Shown: one piece after another, positions 20,322 through 33,034 of the stretch
Position numbering within the stretch: position 1 is the stretch's first letter
How the letters are laid out: every line of letters starts with the position of its first letter
Assembly: GCA_036924285.1 (NCBI GenBank)
Contig: JAYKYS010000009.1
Coordinates: 25,338,001 to 25,402,000, forward strand
Source of the DNA: Asterella californica
Lineage: Eukaryota; Streptophyta; Marchantiopsida; Marchantiales; Aytoniaceae
DNA length: 64,000 nucleotides
Direction: 5' to 3'
The notes under the pieces: generated by a model
What the model saw: only the letters and a program-made list of their open reading frames with translations
Told to the model about the DNA's origin: nothing
The model's database searches: none
Position numbers and translations under genes: made by a program

Positions 20322-23108
20322 CTATTAACGTTGCCATTGTTCATGGAACAACTAATATTTAATATTTAAATTATTATTTAGATTTAAATTTAACTTAATT
20401 TAAAATATTCATATAACAGTTATAATATTCTAAAGAGTACCGAAGTTGATCGAGCATACTTATTTGCCACATACGGTTAATAGAAACTCCTTGGAAATTG
20501 AAAAGGGACACTAATACATAATCAACACAGAAAGGGAAAGAATGTTCTCGGTTTAAGATAGGATGGAAATAAAAGGTCTTGTATAAAACTGATATGGCTG
20601 TTACGCTGTCCCTTGCCTCCAATCCCCAAAAAGATATTGTATCCGGAGATCGACATAAAAATCTATGCCCAAGTTGCTGTGGTTGCACTTTGCATCCACA
20701 TGTGGACGACTAACTGTAGGATACTGACTGAGCATTACCCAAACAAAAAGTAACAAATACAAGATATCATCATTTTACTACTTTTAATATCTACAAAATT
20801 CTCTTTCTACATTGTGTAAAATGAGATACAAAACTAACCAAAAGCTTCGGACGACATCAAACTTTAATTGAATATAGTATGAGATATATAACTCCAAAAA
20901 ACCAATTATTTTTTAAAGTTATTATACATATAGTGATAAATCATAAATAATGTGATTGAGAAATTAAAAAATACAAACTGGGAAAAGCAGAAATGCAAAA
21001 TGCAAGAAAATTCAGCAGGTTCAAATTATATTGCCACAATCATTATTGCCACTAATATGATTAACATTCCAGAAATCAAACTTATATATATTCAACCTTG
21101 CAAGAAAATCCAACAGAACAGAGAATATATTTGTTCATACTCATATTTACTAGTTGATATTTAATATATCTAATATCTAATATCCGATATTGGGTTTCTT
21201 CTCTGATCAGTCATTTCTTGGTATAAGTGAAGACCACAATCATAGATCCTAATAAAAGAAGATGTCACTCAAGCGTATAACATAACATATGCTTACCTAA
21301 AACTGGTATTATTTCCATCAGTTGACAATGGATCATAAAATGTATACACAAGCTAAGTAAATTTCCATCCTCCAACTGTCAATACTGAAATATGTATATT
21401 GTAATCAAATTAGAGCTCATCAAAAGAATACAGTGGAAAAACTAAACTTTTCCGTAGATTTCTAAGTATCACCATCTCTTTTGCTTGGATATAGAACAAA
21501 AGCAATGCCTAACTCCCCCAAGAATACCTTCGGTTTTCTTTTTGATGAGTGAGGTGGAACATCTTCTCCCTTTGCAACTCCTTTGACATGATTTGATGTG
21601 CTAGGATTTTGATGTATTGAGATGTAGCAATTAAACATTCACCTCATGCAGGATTAGGGTTTTTAGGGTTTTGGGTAATACTCTTCCCACTTCCATCAAA
21701 CTTTCTCACCAAATAATTCCATTTCTCTTCTCATCAACTGTTAATGTTGTGACTATAAGACAAGAGATTACATATCCTGATAATCTCACAGTATACTGGA
21801 ACTGCAGTAATAATTGGATAAAAACGACATCCAAGTTGTTGTTGCACTTTGCATCATAGCTGAGTTCATAGGAGTAAAGAACAGGAAATATAGTTAAACG
21901 AAACAAGTTCAAGTTACAATTCGTACATGCTCACGTAACTGCACAGGTGGAAGGCAGTAGCTTCTGTAAATGCGATCTGCTCAAAAGACTACATTGTAAA
22001 ACCTTCTTACTGATTGTTTTTCGAGGTAAAACCATAGAAAAACCTACTACAGGCACAGATGAAGCGGTACGTTGTACACCCGACAGTGGACCGTTTTGAC
22101 GTACAAGGCTCAGTGATCCGATTGTAGTGTAAACGTAACAGAAGATGAACACCAGCGTATACCCTTTCCACTATAGAGACAGTAAAATGAGACTGAGAGA
22201 ACAACTAGTTAAGATGGAAAGTGTAACAACATGATCGAGTATAACTGTGACGACAAGGCGAGCTATTACGGTACAGTATACCCCAAGCAACCATCGCGGT
22301 CGCCAGAGGTGGGATTCACAACTTCGAATGAAGCTTCAAGCGCAGGGAAAACTTTTAGGGTTTATGGTACCTAGGCAACTTGTATTTCCAACGTTACACT
22401 CATTCCGCACAAAGAGCACCAAGTCCATTGAATTTGACAGACCGTTTGGCTTCAAGGTATGAGAAGAAACAGGTCTCTGGAGACCTAGGCAGAAGAAATC
22501 GCACTTCATAGAAACGATCGATGGATCCATCCGATCATTTAGAAAGTCTGGGTAGGCTGAAACTCAGCTCAGTGACCAGCTTGAATTGATTAACATCATA
22601 CGGAGCCAATTGCTGGGCCCACTCGCCTTACTCGGTGACTGTACACGTTAAGAACTAAGTCTCTCCCTTGCCATGCCTCTCGTACCTTCAATAGTCAATT
22701 GTCTACTGTTAATCGGGATGATGCTCCATGTCTAATTTGTGGGGCCCTTGAATGTATTCACATTCCGACAGCACCTTGGAAGGACTTTGCGTTGCGCCTC
22801 AGATCAAGGTTGCCCTTCGTTATTTCAATGGTAGCTTCCCTGTCCCAGTTCGATTCCTCAACAGTACTCCTGATCGACAGCGCATATACTTGTGATACCC
22901 GGCTCTCTCCATAGGAAAGCTTCAGAGATGGCTCACGCATTTATATGACTGAAGAAACAAATATGATCAAGTGATCAAGGAATGATCACATCATTCCTTC
23001 CTTGTGAATACCCGTAAATGAGACGACATTTAGCTGAAGTAGTTGAAACCGCATTGCCGTAATTGTGTCATAGCTCGACCTTCATGTGGCCGGGTGGTAA
23101 GTCACCTG
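20232..23108. other. AT-rich intergenic stretch; no gene recognised
   Basis: Short ORFs only. Features seen: a repeated phrase CCAAGTTG..TGCACTTTGCATC at 20669-20695 and 21831-21855; telomere-like ATTAGGGTTTTTAGGG at about 21653; and a perfect hairpin AAGGAATGAT-cac-ATCATTCCTT at 22977-22999. The right end borders the 3' end of the bHLH gene. Confidence 0.4.
22977..22999. repeat. Perfect 10 bp hairpin downstream of bHLH gene
   Basis: AAGGAATGAT, loop CAC, ATCATTCCTT. It lies about 110 bp beyond the predicted stop of the minus-strand bHLH gene, so it could fall in its 3' UTR. Confidence 0.85.
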
Positions 23109-23143
23109 TTAGGGCACATCAGAAGATCTAATCAGTCGATTAG
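23109..23143 (-). CDS. bHLH last exon (tentative)
   Basis: Acceptor TTTCCAG, then 35 bp ending in TAA that encodes [10 protein letters not shown] in the right phase after exon 5 (…GGFQ). An alternative acceptor 8 bp earlier gives a quick stop. Weak because so short. Confidence 0.4.
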
Positions 23144-25401
23144 CTGGAAACCTGAGACCGAAGAAAGACCCTACTACGACCGTGTATCCTCCCAACATCT
23201 CAAGCAAACAATAACCGCAAACTATGACGTACCAGAAACTGACTGAACTGAAATCGATTCGGCACTTACACTGAAATCCACCTAGGCCCATTGACGGCCT
23301 GCCTTGAGTGAATCCCATTTGAACAACACTGTGGAGATCTCCTTCCCAAAGACCTCGGATCTGTAAGAACCCACTAAGAGTCACCTTCAGAACTTTAAGC
23401 ATTAGGTATCGACTATAATGACGGGACTTCAAACAGAACCGTGAATGAAAGAATGCGAGCTTCCCTCCCCAGTCCACATATCCAGACTGGGAAGGGAAAC
23501 TGTCACGAAATGGACAACTAACCTGAGATAAACCATCTCCGAACATATCGGCTGGCGCCCGAGGTAAAGTCATTGGAGCGCTATTCATTCTTCTTAGCGT
23601 TGGCTCCACACAATGAGGGCCGTCCAAACCATTTGCCAGAGAGTGGTGAATGTTTAGTGATAGCTGGGAGTGAAGTTGGGGGAGTTGGGGATATGGGACA
23701 CAGGCTTCGGGGTGCTCCACCATGTTCGGTAGTCCGCAAGTTTGTCCCATCTGGAGCTGCACTAACAGAATACCGAATAAGCAACAGCAGTACACATATG
23801 TAGCAGACACTATATGATTTCTCATCCCTAGCGATAGGATGGAGGAAGAAGATTCATTATTGTCAAGAAGTTAGATTACCTGCTTGGTCAGAAAGCTGTC
23901 AATATTGAAGTCCGTACGCGGAGTCACCGCTGCCAGTTTCATTGAAAGGAACTGGGAGAAACCAACGAAGGTAAGGTCAGCTCGATGATTCCGTTCACAC
24001 TACTTAAGAGCTGCTGCATCCAAATGGCTTGAAGAGGAAGACTGCAGGGTGGAAGATCAGCCAACCTATATCAAAGAACAAATCTCACCTCAACTTGCCG
24101 TTGAATGGACTGCACATAATTGATAATTTCATCCAGCATTACGGCCTTCCCCGTAACCTTGCTGCAGCCAGGTACAAGATCCTGTAAAAACTTCATGCGT
24201 TCACTGATCTTTTCTCTGCGAACTCGCTCAGCCAGACTGTGACTATCCGTGGCTTGACCCCTCCTAGCTCTCACATGAATATAATCAGTCTTAGGATGAT
24301 CCACATGTTTCGAGTCCTTGGCCTGAGAACTTGAGCTTGAATTATCACTCCGCTCTGCTTTCGACTTTTGATCATCTTTTTCTTCGGCACCTTTGGAGCG
24401 CTTTGACTGTACACCTGTACTCTGAAACACAAATAAGAAACGAAAGATTAGTTCCAATCTGATATAAATTCTTTTTCTAGGACCCACTTCCGACATAACC
24501 CTGCAATGATGCAATGGGGCAAAACACCTCCCCTGTCCTTTAATCTCAATCATCAGTTGCTTGTAACTCGTAAGAGACAGCTCACCTTTTGATCTTTGGT
24601 GACGGGAGAAGGTGCTTCTTTAACAGCTTCATCAACGGTAGATTTTCTCTTCTTCCCACTTAGATGCGTAGCAACTGATCGACCTTGATCAGCATCAGCA
24701 TCAGCACCGGAAGTTTCTTGACCCCTGTTGCCATTAGTGACATCAGGTTCGGATGAGCTTGGAGTTACAGCTCTTTCCGTGTCAGGTAAATTACAGCCTT
24801 CATCCGCTTGCGGGGATGAGCAGCCCGCTGAACTGCTACGATAGAGCCTGCTTTTGGCTTCCTCCCCTTCGACAGTACGTTCCATGCCATTGGCTTGAGT
24901 TCTACCTGAATCGTCAGAGGAGCCCATGGCTCCGGAAGCGGTCTCTCCCCTTGCGGACATTTTGGCAAGCTTGGCCTCATGCTCATAACACTGAGAAGCA
25001 GACCTCATGCTCCCACTCTCACTGAGAGAGAAAGAATGTGAGAAGTGTCCGTTCCCGAAAGCTGAGAACCTGGCAGCTCGTTCTGCAAACCCAGGATTAG
25101 AAGAGAATCGTGCTATAGAAGGAGAAGACGGAAGGCCAACTCCTTGAAGTGCAAAACCACCTTTGGACGGATCGACTGTCAGGCCTAGATTTCCATTGTC
25201 AACCAAATTCCAGTTACCGAGGGGAATGGATTTCTCCATGCCCATGAGTTCTTGAGAACCAGACACACTGCGCGCCAATCTGAAATCTTGATTAATCGCC
25301 GCTGGATTCACTCCTGGATTGCATGCGTGAGGCAGGGAGCCGGTGACACTAGGAAGTAGGGAGGCGAGAGAAGATGAGTAACGCTCGCTGACATCCATCA
25401 A
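23109..25401 (-). CDS. bHLH transcription factor, BEE/CIB-like subfamily (6 exons)
   Basis: Exons, minus strand: 25401-24586, 24421-24089, 23951-23880, 23756-23523, 23360-23270, 23143-23109 (last tentative); 1581 bp, about 526 aa. The first four junctions are phase 0 and the fifth phase 1, all GT-AG. Residues 1-320 are Ser-rich and disordered. The basic helix-loop-helix domain is at about 323-384 ([20 protein letters not shown] then [16 protein letters not shown]). H333, E337 and R341 are the H-E-R set that contacts E-box/G-box DNA. Exon 3 ([20 protein letters not shown]) and exon 5 ([14 protein letters not shown]) are blocks conserved in the Arabidopsis bHLH49/62/74/CIB group. Nuclear dimeric regulator; in flowering plants relatives act in brassinosteroid and light-linked growth. 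The function here is inferred from family only. Confidence 0.9.
24089..24421 (-). CDS. bHLH exon 2 carrying the DNA-binding domain
   Basis: Opens [18 protein letters not shown], an acidic/basic Ser-rich run, then a basic region with H-E-R residues, helix 1 ([15 protein letters not shown]), loop (SKVTGKAVM) and helix 2 ([16 protein letters not shown]). The donor CAAGTTGAG/GTGAG cuts right after helix 2, as in angiosperm relatives. Confidence 0.92.
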
Positions 25402-26681
25402 GTGTTGTTGCCAATCAATCCTTACAACCGTGCTGCCAAAGGCGTGGGACGAAGGGTAGCACGGAAGGTGGTAGAAAGTAGCATTAACGTTGCTACTTGA
25501 CTCTGAACCATGTCCCGAAGATAACTGCTTGAATTATCAAGCCATCCCCTTGGGCCTTAGTTCGACCTGAAAACCGTCAAGGCTCACATGATTCAGATTT
25601 ATATGTGTAAGAAGGTGTAAACGTGTCTAAGTTAACGGTGTGATAGAAAGGTGGTAATGCAGCGAAGAGGACCCGTCTCAACCAGATGTAAGTCCTAATA
25701 AAGCTGCAGAAACCCTTAAAAAAAATGCGTTGTAATGAAACATGAAGAGAAATTATTGTTCAAATGACTCAGTTGGTAAGTTAAGAAGAAAAGGGGAATC
25801 GAGTCAGAGATTCCCCTTTTCTGTGTAGGTTATCGGGAAATCCTGCAGTACATAATGTACATGACACCCCCCCCATTTGCCACATAGCTATCATCGGCAG
25901 TGGCATTGGAGTCCCAAATTGAGAAGGATGCAGGCAGGGACTTACCAGGCAATCCCCGCGGATATGGCAGAGAAGTTCACCAACAACCACTTTATGTAAC
26001 AGCTTTTAATTTCCAACTGGCCAGGAACTAGCTTCTGTAATGCCACCTTTCCTGGGTTCAAGGGCTCCTAATCGTTCTCGATGCAGATAAGAACGTTGAA
26101 GAACGTTTCAATGACTATGAAACTGCCGAGTCTTGGCAAATCAATGAACCACCATCAAAACTCTCCTCTACCAGAAGCACGATAGTGCCAGTATATTTTA
26201 GCAACGCCTGCCGTCCTGACCAACCATTAGGAAGAAGAAAATACCACGCTGACCTCCCTCCCTCCGTCGCTTCAGCAACCACAAGTCAATAGTGTTTGCA
26301 ACTCACGAGCTCCTCACCGCTTTCACAAAAACTTAAAAAATAAATGTCAATCCTTCATCTTCCTCTCCTGTTGCGCATGTAGTGGTGGATTCTCCTCGTA
26401 ACTGTCTCTGTTTCTGCTTGCTGTGTGCTGTTGCTGCTTCGCTCTCTGCTGTCTCTCCCCGCTCTCGCTCAGCACACTCCTGCTGTGTTCTGTTTCCGCT
26501 GTTGTGTCTCTCTCCTCAAGTAAAAGAAGAAGAAGAAGTAGCGAACTCCACAGAGGACACTCTCACACTGGAGGGTCCCTCCATCTCCTCCTACGTACTA
26601 GAGGGCGTGGTGACAGAGTGCCTTAGCCCACGTGGGCTTTACCAGCCATCTCTACTCTCAGTAACAACTTCTAGCACGTAA
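25402..26681. promoter_or_regulatory. 5' flank of bHLH gene (UTR/promoter, pyrimidine-rich on plus strand)
   Basis: Holds a 14 bp perfect hairpin (25787-25822), a CT-rich tract at about 26380-26520 and an AGAAGAAGAAGAAG run. A palindromic G-box CCCACGTGGGC lies near 26625. It is upstream of the minus-strand bHLH gene and is most likely its promoter and 5' UTR. The plus-strand ORF at 26382-26681 is low complexity and not credited as a gene. Confidence 0.4.
25787..25822. repeat. Perfect 14 bp hairpin
   Basis: AGAAAAGGGGAATC, loop GAGTCAGA, GATTCCCCTTTTCT. Upstream of the bHLH coding start by about 390 bp. Confidence 0.95.
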
Positions 26682-28384
26682 AAGATGCCCCTCACTCCTC
26701 TTTCGACTGGTGGGCCCACTAATGACCAGCCCACCCCCTTCATCTACCGCAACAAAGAGAGAGGAAAGAGGAAGGTGAATTTGAGCGAGAGAAATTTTCC
26801 GACGCCAGGTCCGGTCCTACGGACCTGCGGTGGTAATCCGCAAGGTAAGAATTCCCAGTCTACGAATTCATGAATGCACACAGATAGATAGAGGAAATCT
26901 CCTACGACCTCAACTCACCTGCACACACACCGAAGAGAGATACACGTGTGTACTACGCCTTCAATATACACTTAAATATGTTCTCTAGTTTCTTTCCCCA
27001 AGTTACTTTTAATTACGACAGAAAGTAGAACTGGAGCGGTAACTGCTCAGATGGCATCATACAAGTTCGTATGTAAACCAAATCCTTACCTCCTGCTATT
27101 AGTCCGATCAAGCAATATCCCGACCGATTGCTGATGCCATATTCTTCTGTTCATTCCTCATTTTACTCTCGCACCTTGCAGCTAGCTATTTAGTTTCGTC
27201 ATTGCTTCTGGTGGTTATCCCAGTCCCGTATCTCCGGACTTGTTCCAAATAATTCTCTGTAGGTGCCAATTTCCGCTCCAACACTGCCTGGATAGATAGA
27301 CCAGCCATCACACGATTTCTGTACACTACAGTATTGAAACTGGAAGCAGTTCTTCTCACTTCCTAACAGCAGCTTCCTACCGAGTCGTGAAAACACATTT
27401 TTGTCCGTTTCTGTGAAGATCCCAAACTTGCAACTCGTATGGCAGCCAAAATGGCCATCCGCCTATCAACGACAGTTTCTTGTAGACAAGATTAGCTAAC
27501 TTCAGTGCTTAGACATCTGGCACTCCCCATTTGGTTCCATATTTGATTTCTCCGGCTGTTTCTGCAGCTTGACTTGTCGTGTTTCATTTAGTTGGATCTG
27601 GAGAAAGGTTCGAACATATAGACACTCGGAGATATTGTGTGGGAACAAGTATAGTATATAGCCGCACCTTAACGTTCCCTTGAAACAGGCAAGCACAACA
27701 CGATCATACGAAGTGCTGCTGATGTTGTTAGTTTCTACCTTCCTCTCCTCGAAGCGGAGCCAAACAAAGTCTTCAAAGTCGCCACTCTCTGTCTCCTACC
27801 GGTTTTCCACCTTTACTGCTCTGTTCACGTCGTTACTCATTACTGGCCCTTATGGATCTCGTCTAATCTCAGGAAACAGAATTTCCAGTAGACGTCAGTC
27901 TTTCCACTTGGCCCTCTCCATTTGTCCTGCGGTATGGAGAACAGGATGTCTTGGAGTTTCTCAGATCAGGAAGGTTTGTTTGCTCATAAAGGAGTGAAAG
28001 AAAAATCTAGAAATCTAGTGATAGAAGGTGAGGCATAAGTTCGCAATTTACAAATAAAACTAACTCGGCCGACGAAGATAGAGTCCTTCCCTACTTGGTG
28101 CGGGGTGGGCGGGGGAGGGGGAGTGTGGGGCGCCGGCCGGATAAGAGCATCTGCAATGATTCTCCATAAATTAAAGCTTAGTCTTATTGCTGCGGCTGCG
28201 AGATCGCTGTGAAGCCGTCTGTATGCGACGGTACGTGCAGTTATCGCTATATTAGTCTATAAGAGAAAACGCGACGCAATGAATAGCAAACGATGGAAAG
28301 ATCCCAAGCAGAACAAGGGAAAGAGTGACTTGAAGGGCCAAGCAACCAACGCCGAAGGGAGGAAGAACATCTTTAGCTCTAAAG
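26682..28384. other. Intergenic; no gene recognised, one G-quadruplex-prone tract
   Basis: No coding motif found on either strand. A G-rich tract at 28102-28131 (GGGGTGGGCGGGGGAGGGGG and a further GGGG) could form a quadruplex. The minus-strand RT relic begins on the right edge. Confidence 0.4.
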
Positions 28385-31200
28385 TAGTATATCGCTCCTA
28401 AAATATCACACATTGTTAAATCAAAACTCTTGTATGCAACAGGTGGACATGAAGTAACATCACCTATTGTGATTGCTCTCCTCTGGACCACTCTTGCTAA
28501 AGTTCTCTGTAAGGCAACGGAAACTTGCTGTATAAAGAACTTGTGCAAAAAGAAAGAAAAAATGATACCTCTGGCATCTCTCATGGTAGGCTATGACATA
28601 ATCTCAAATCTCTTCCAAGGCTAAGAGAATGAAGCGATGTCTCTCTTGCATACCTCTATACTTGATCATCTTCGCTGTTGCTGCTATGCCTGCAGTGCAT
28701 CGTGGAAGATGAATGATCACATGTGCTGCCACTGAGTCTCGTATCGGATCTACGACAACCACATGTGTCTCAGAGATCTGATCATTGCTCAGCATGTACA
28801 AGTCAGCTCTCACTGACCCTCTCGTCTAAAGGGCATGCCAACTCTCTCTCCACGTCTTGTAATTGCTCTAAGGTGCTATAGCAAACACAACGTCCCTGAT
28901 GACATCATGAATAGCTATCCACTCTCTACCGTGAAGACATCGAGTAAGATGTGGACTCGAGGTGTCGAGTGAGACACCACACTAGCATGTGGATAATATC
29001 GAAGCAACAGGCTGGACCAAGCCTAAGCGGAACCTAGAGAAGATAATCGGTGCCAGTCTGAAAAATCTAATGCAATGCGGAACTATGAGTCAAGAGCGTG
29101 CGTCCTTGTTCGAGCAAGAGCGGAGTCGAGCTCTAGTATCTCATGAGATGGAAGGATCAACTAAGAACACATGAAGAAACTGCTGGAAGTGGTGCTCCGT
29201 TAGAGAAGACTGCAGTCTGCGAGATCTATCAGAAGCTAAGGTGTCGAATCGAAGATGTGTCTCACGTGTCTCAAGAGTCAAACTATATCTTGTCTCACAA
29301 AGACACATATGTAGTGGGTAAAAATCATCCTCCACTTCTGTCACATAGCTCTCTAGAATAAGTCTATCTCGCACGAGAAAACTACAATAAAGCCTAGGTG
29401 TTGAAAGGACTCACAGTCTCCTCCATAGATAGCAAATCCATCTTGCCATATGATATCCGTAATGATGCGAGAGATCTTATCACACACTCGAAGATCTCCA
29501 GTCCTAAGATATCGTCAAAGACCCTCATGATTCTCCTATCAAACTCTTTAAGACGTGAGATGAAGATAGGAGATGGAGCGGAGTAAGAAACCTGGAGGAC
29601 ATGCTATGAGAAAAGAAAAGATGTCAAAAGCAACCTGAGGATCCTCTAACTTAGGGAGGTCCTCAATATGCAAAACGTCCTCTGTCATAGCAATCTAAGA
29701 ACCGAGAGATGAAGTCCTCTGAATCCATCAGTACTCCGAGGATATGTAAACCATCTCTAGATGTAACAAAACCCTCTAGGTGCTGGAGGTCCGACGAAGT
29801 ATCTATGAGAGACCAAGCCCTACACTTTGACATCTTCACTCTCAACCTTACCAAGATCAATTGAGAGACGAGGTGATCAAAGACATCACAGACTTGGTCC
29901 GCCTGATCTACGATATGTGTCTCATCAGCTAGAGATGGAAAAACACAACTTGGAGCAACCAAGGCGGTGGTCAAGAGAGACCGTGCTGATGATAAAAAGA
30001 GGAGAAAGAATCATAGAACGATCACACGAAGAGAACAAGACTCGCTAGAGATCCACCATCATCCATGAGCTCCTTGAAGATGGAAGCGCAAGAATGCTAT
30101 TAAAAATATTTTCCACATCCACTTGTATGACAACCCAACGAGAGAAATGTCGTTAAAGATTGAGAGAACTCTAATGTAGAAGGACATAGACTCATAACCT
30201 CTAGGCGTTGCAACTCCAAATTGATGTGGACAAAGGTGGTCCTGAAATGTATCTCGAAGTTGAAGAACAATGATACGACTAATAAATCGTAAGAAAATCT
30301 CGCTGATGACTATCGGTCAAATCTCCCACCATCTTTCATCATGGTCAAAATCTAGCTGTCCCCAATACTTGAGTTATAAATGAGGAATATGTCTCTGAGC
30401 TACTGTTGTCGATACCTGCAAAAGTTTCGTGAAATCGTCAAAGGGGTCGTCTGTCTGAAAAAAGTCTCATAGGTGCTCGTAGATCATCCTAGACAGACCT
30501 TCGAAAGATAGACGTGGAGCTGTACACAAAGCTTGGACAAACAAATTCTATTGATACATAATGGCTCCTCAAGCTTATAGTCTTGAACCTCAGGTGGTGG
30601 AGGATCACCCGATGGGGGTGAAGAAAATGCAACGAAGTGATCGTCTCCTCAGTAGGACATGCCACTAACAAAAGATGCAATGCTCTAGCAACTCTACTAT
30701 GCTATACAACTCGACCTAACACCCTAGAGCGTCGTATGCGAGCGAAAGATAAGACGTCACATGTAAAGACAAACTCACTCTTATCTCTTGTAACACGTAC
30801 TGATTCCTCTTATAAGATCATTCAATCATCAACACGGAATCTCAGAAGACGGATCGTCATCTCTCGATGTCTCACGATGCCACCTCGAGTATAACGAAGA
30901 CACCAACGAGATAATAAGAGAAATAATAATCACACCGCCTCGTTCCTGATGTTCAGTGTCACATGTCGAGAGATAGACGAAATGCTTGTCTCACATCACT
31001 CGTCATGGAGAGCACGAGATAGCCGATGAAACAAACGTAGACAAGGAAAATTCGTCTCAAACAATCTTAGAATAGTGTCGGTGTGGACTCTCAACCACTT
31101 CACAACTCGAGAGGAACTTCAAGAAGAAGGGCTAACGGTGTCATAATGACCGCACGTGTAGACCTCTGCTCCTGACTAACCTGGACATGTGGTCCATTCA
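28385..31200 (-). pseudogene. Decayed reverse transcriptase element (non-LTR-like)
   Basis: Minus-strand fragments in changing frames line up in the order of one RT protein. They are PIVISEIFLRFISRIIV (about 30315), HQFGVATPRGYESM, VIQVDVENIF (RT motif A, about 30100), IFKELMDDGGSLASLV, LADETHIVDQ (motif C, usual ADD changed to ADE, about 29930), VSKCRAWSLIDTSSDL-type text, GFVTSRDGLHILGVLMDSED, HGREWIAIHDVIRDVVFAIA (about 28930), VVVVDPIRD, and FIQQVSVALQRTLARVVQRR (about 28520). This matches a class of RT proteins with LADDTHI active sites and a long C-terminal region. Many stops and shifts make it a relic. No LTRs or target duplication were seen. The non-LTR class is my inference. Confidence 0.7.
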
Positions 31201-31943
31201 TAGCTCTTGTGCATCTTTCTCACATGAGACTTTACCCCTTGCGACATCAGACATGGTGTGTCTCGAGTTGATCTCGGTCTCTTGAGAGAGAGAGTAACTA
31301 TAGCTAGAAAAAAGACGATATTCATCCAAACGGGACTCGTAATAAAATATCTCAAAAGTATACTATCAAATATAGAACTCTAATCTTCTAAAGAAAAAGA
31401 ACACACTAAACATAGCAAGAAAGCTCTCAAAAATCTCTCAAAAATCCTAAGCAAAACTTTTTATAATTTTTAAAACTCAAAAGTATTTAATACTCACTCA
31501 TTTCTCTACAAAATTTAAAAAATTTAAAACAAAACAAAAAGAACTATGTAAAATGATTTTCACTAACCCACTCTCAAATACTTCACCCTCTCAATCTACA
31601 CTCTCTTCTCTCTCTCTCCTCTCCTCCGTACCATATAAGTATATAAGCAGCAGATCGAACAAGAGTTTGTGGAGCTTTCGCAACTCCACACACTCCCTCT
31701 CTCTCTTTCCTTACACAACTTCATATACAGATCCACTTTGAAACTAAAGCGAAATTTCATTCCTGCTGCTGTGAGCTTTGTCCGGCGGAGTTGCTTGACA
31801 CAGCAGAGTTCCACCCGACGCAGGGCTCGGTCTCGTCTTCTTACTGATTGCCCTTTGACCCTTGAGCACCTTTTTCTCCTCTCTTTCCAATCCAGTCAGC
31901 AACAAATGTCCACGGAGGAGAGCTGCAGATCAGATGTTTTCTT

Positions 31944-32114
31944 TATAGGAAACAGAGAGAGAGAGAATCGATGCAAGAGAGACCAAGTATGAGTAAGCTT
32001 GTTTACTGAAATGAATAATGAGGTAGGAGGCCCAAAGGTCAGGTACTTATATGAGCCCAAATATCCTAAACTAGTTGTTGTATGCATGTTCATATTGTAC
32101 ATCCTATTCTAACA
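31944..32114 (-). repeat. Copia B 3' LTR (left, 171 bp)
   Basis: Plus orientation TATAGGAAACAG...TATTCTAACA. It lacks a 35 bp segment present in the right LTR (CTTTGGTACAAGGGCAGGCA and onward, about 33680). Confidence 0.85.
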
Positions 32115-32682
32115 CTCCCACTCAGCGACTAGTTGTTGTGGATTTAAACTTTCAATCCTAGTCTTGGTAGAAGATAATCCAACTTAGGAGCCAGTAGGTC
32201 TTTAGTTAAGACATCCGCTACCATCTCTTGAGTAGGACAGTACTTCACTTCGATTATCTTGGATGTAACTTGATCCTTAATGAAGTGGTATCGGATATCT
32301 ATGTGTTCCGTCCTATCATGAAACTAGGACGTTTCTACGAGTGCTATCGCACTCTGATTATCACAATACAAAGTGGTAGTCTCATTCTCAGCTAATCCTA
32401 TATCAGCTAAGAGTTGTCGAAGTCATATTGCTTCTGATGAACATGTGCCGAGTGCCATATACTCAGCTTCAGTACTTGACAATGCGACAAATTTTTGTCT
32501 CTTCGACGACAACTGATTGCTCCTTGGAAATAAATGAACAATTTTCAGAAATTGAATGTCGTGACTCGATGTGACCTCCCTAGTCAGCATCAGTGTAGCC
32601 AAATAGAGAAATTGGTTGAGACGAGTACTTGTATTCTAAGTACTGGTCTAGAATACATTTGATACAATGAAATGTGCGCTTT
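32115..32682 (-). pseudogene. Copia B RNase H domain
   Basis: Minus-strand translation shows FGYTDADWGG, then VALSSTEAEYMAL, YCDNQSAIAL, RTEHIDIRYHFIKD and KYCPTQEMVADVLTK. These are the conserved copia RNase H motifs that degrade RNA in RNA-DNA hybrids, including the catalytic D, E and D. Stops appear near the SAIAL motif and before LRQLLAD, so it is inactive. Ends at the LTR as normal for the pol C-terminus. Confidence 0.85.
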
Positions 32683-32689
32683 ATGGCGG

Positions 32690-33000
32690 TGGTGTGCAAT
32701 CACATCGCATGTAAATACTTTCAAATCGATCGTTGAGCAGCTGGCGTATGCAGGTGTACAAGTAGGCGCACAAGAGCAGCTGCTCACACTCATGTGTAGC
32801 ATGTCTGACCGCTACCAAATGTTCCTACAAGTGATGAGATGCAACACCAACTTGACGTTGCAAGATCTCATCTCGTTTCTTCTCACCAAAGAAACTTTCT
32901 TTCGAAAAATACAACATGAACTTCCGACCGCATTGTTAGCAGGGCTCATATTCCCACACACTCCTCCTCTATCAACTGGACCGCCGTTTGCACTCGTCTT
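32690..33000 (+). pseudogene. Copia B gag middle segment, inverted
   Basis: Plus strand gives ITSHVNTFKSIVEQLAYAG, LLTLMCSMSDRYQMFLQVM and LISFLLTKETFFRKIQHELP. These align with residues about 136-217 of copia A gag, but on the opposite strand from the rest of element B. The frame is open across this part. Confidence 0.85.
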
Positions 33001-33034
33001 GATCTAACCTTTAGCATTAGTGTATTGTCTCAAT

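Noticed and set aside
21651..21678. Interstitial telomere array
   Set aside because: Only two to three degenerate TTTAGGG units; telo-box-like at most.
22850..22870. AGTTCGATTCC as a tRNA T-arm
   Set aside because: No partner arms or acceptor stem found.
26382..26681. 99 aa plus-strand ORF upstream of the bHLH gene
   Set aside because: Cys/Leu/Ser text from a CT-rich tract; likely promoter or UTR.
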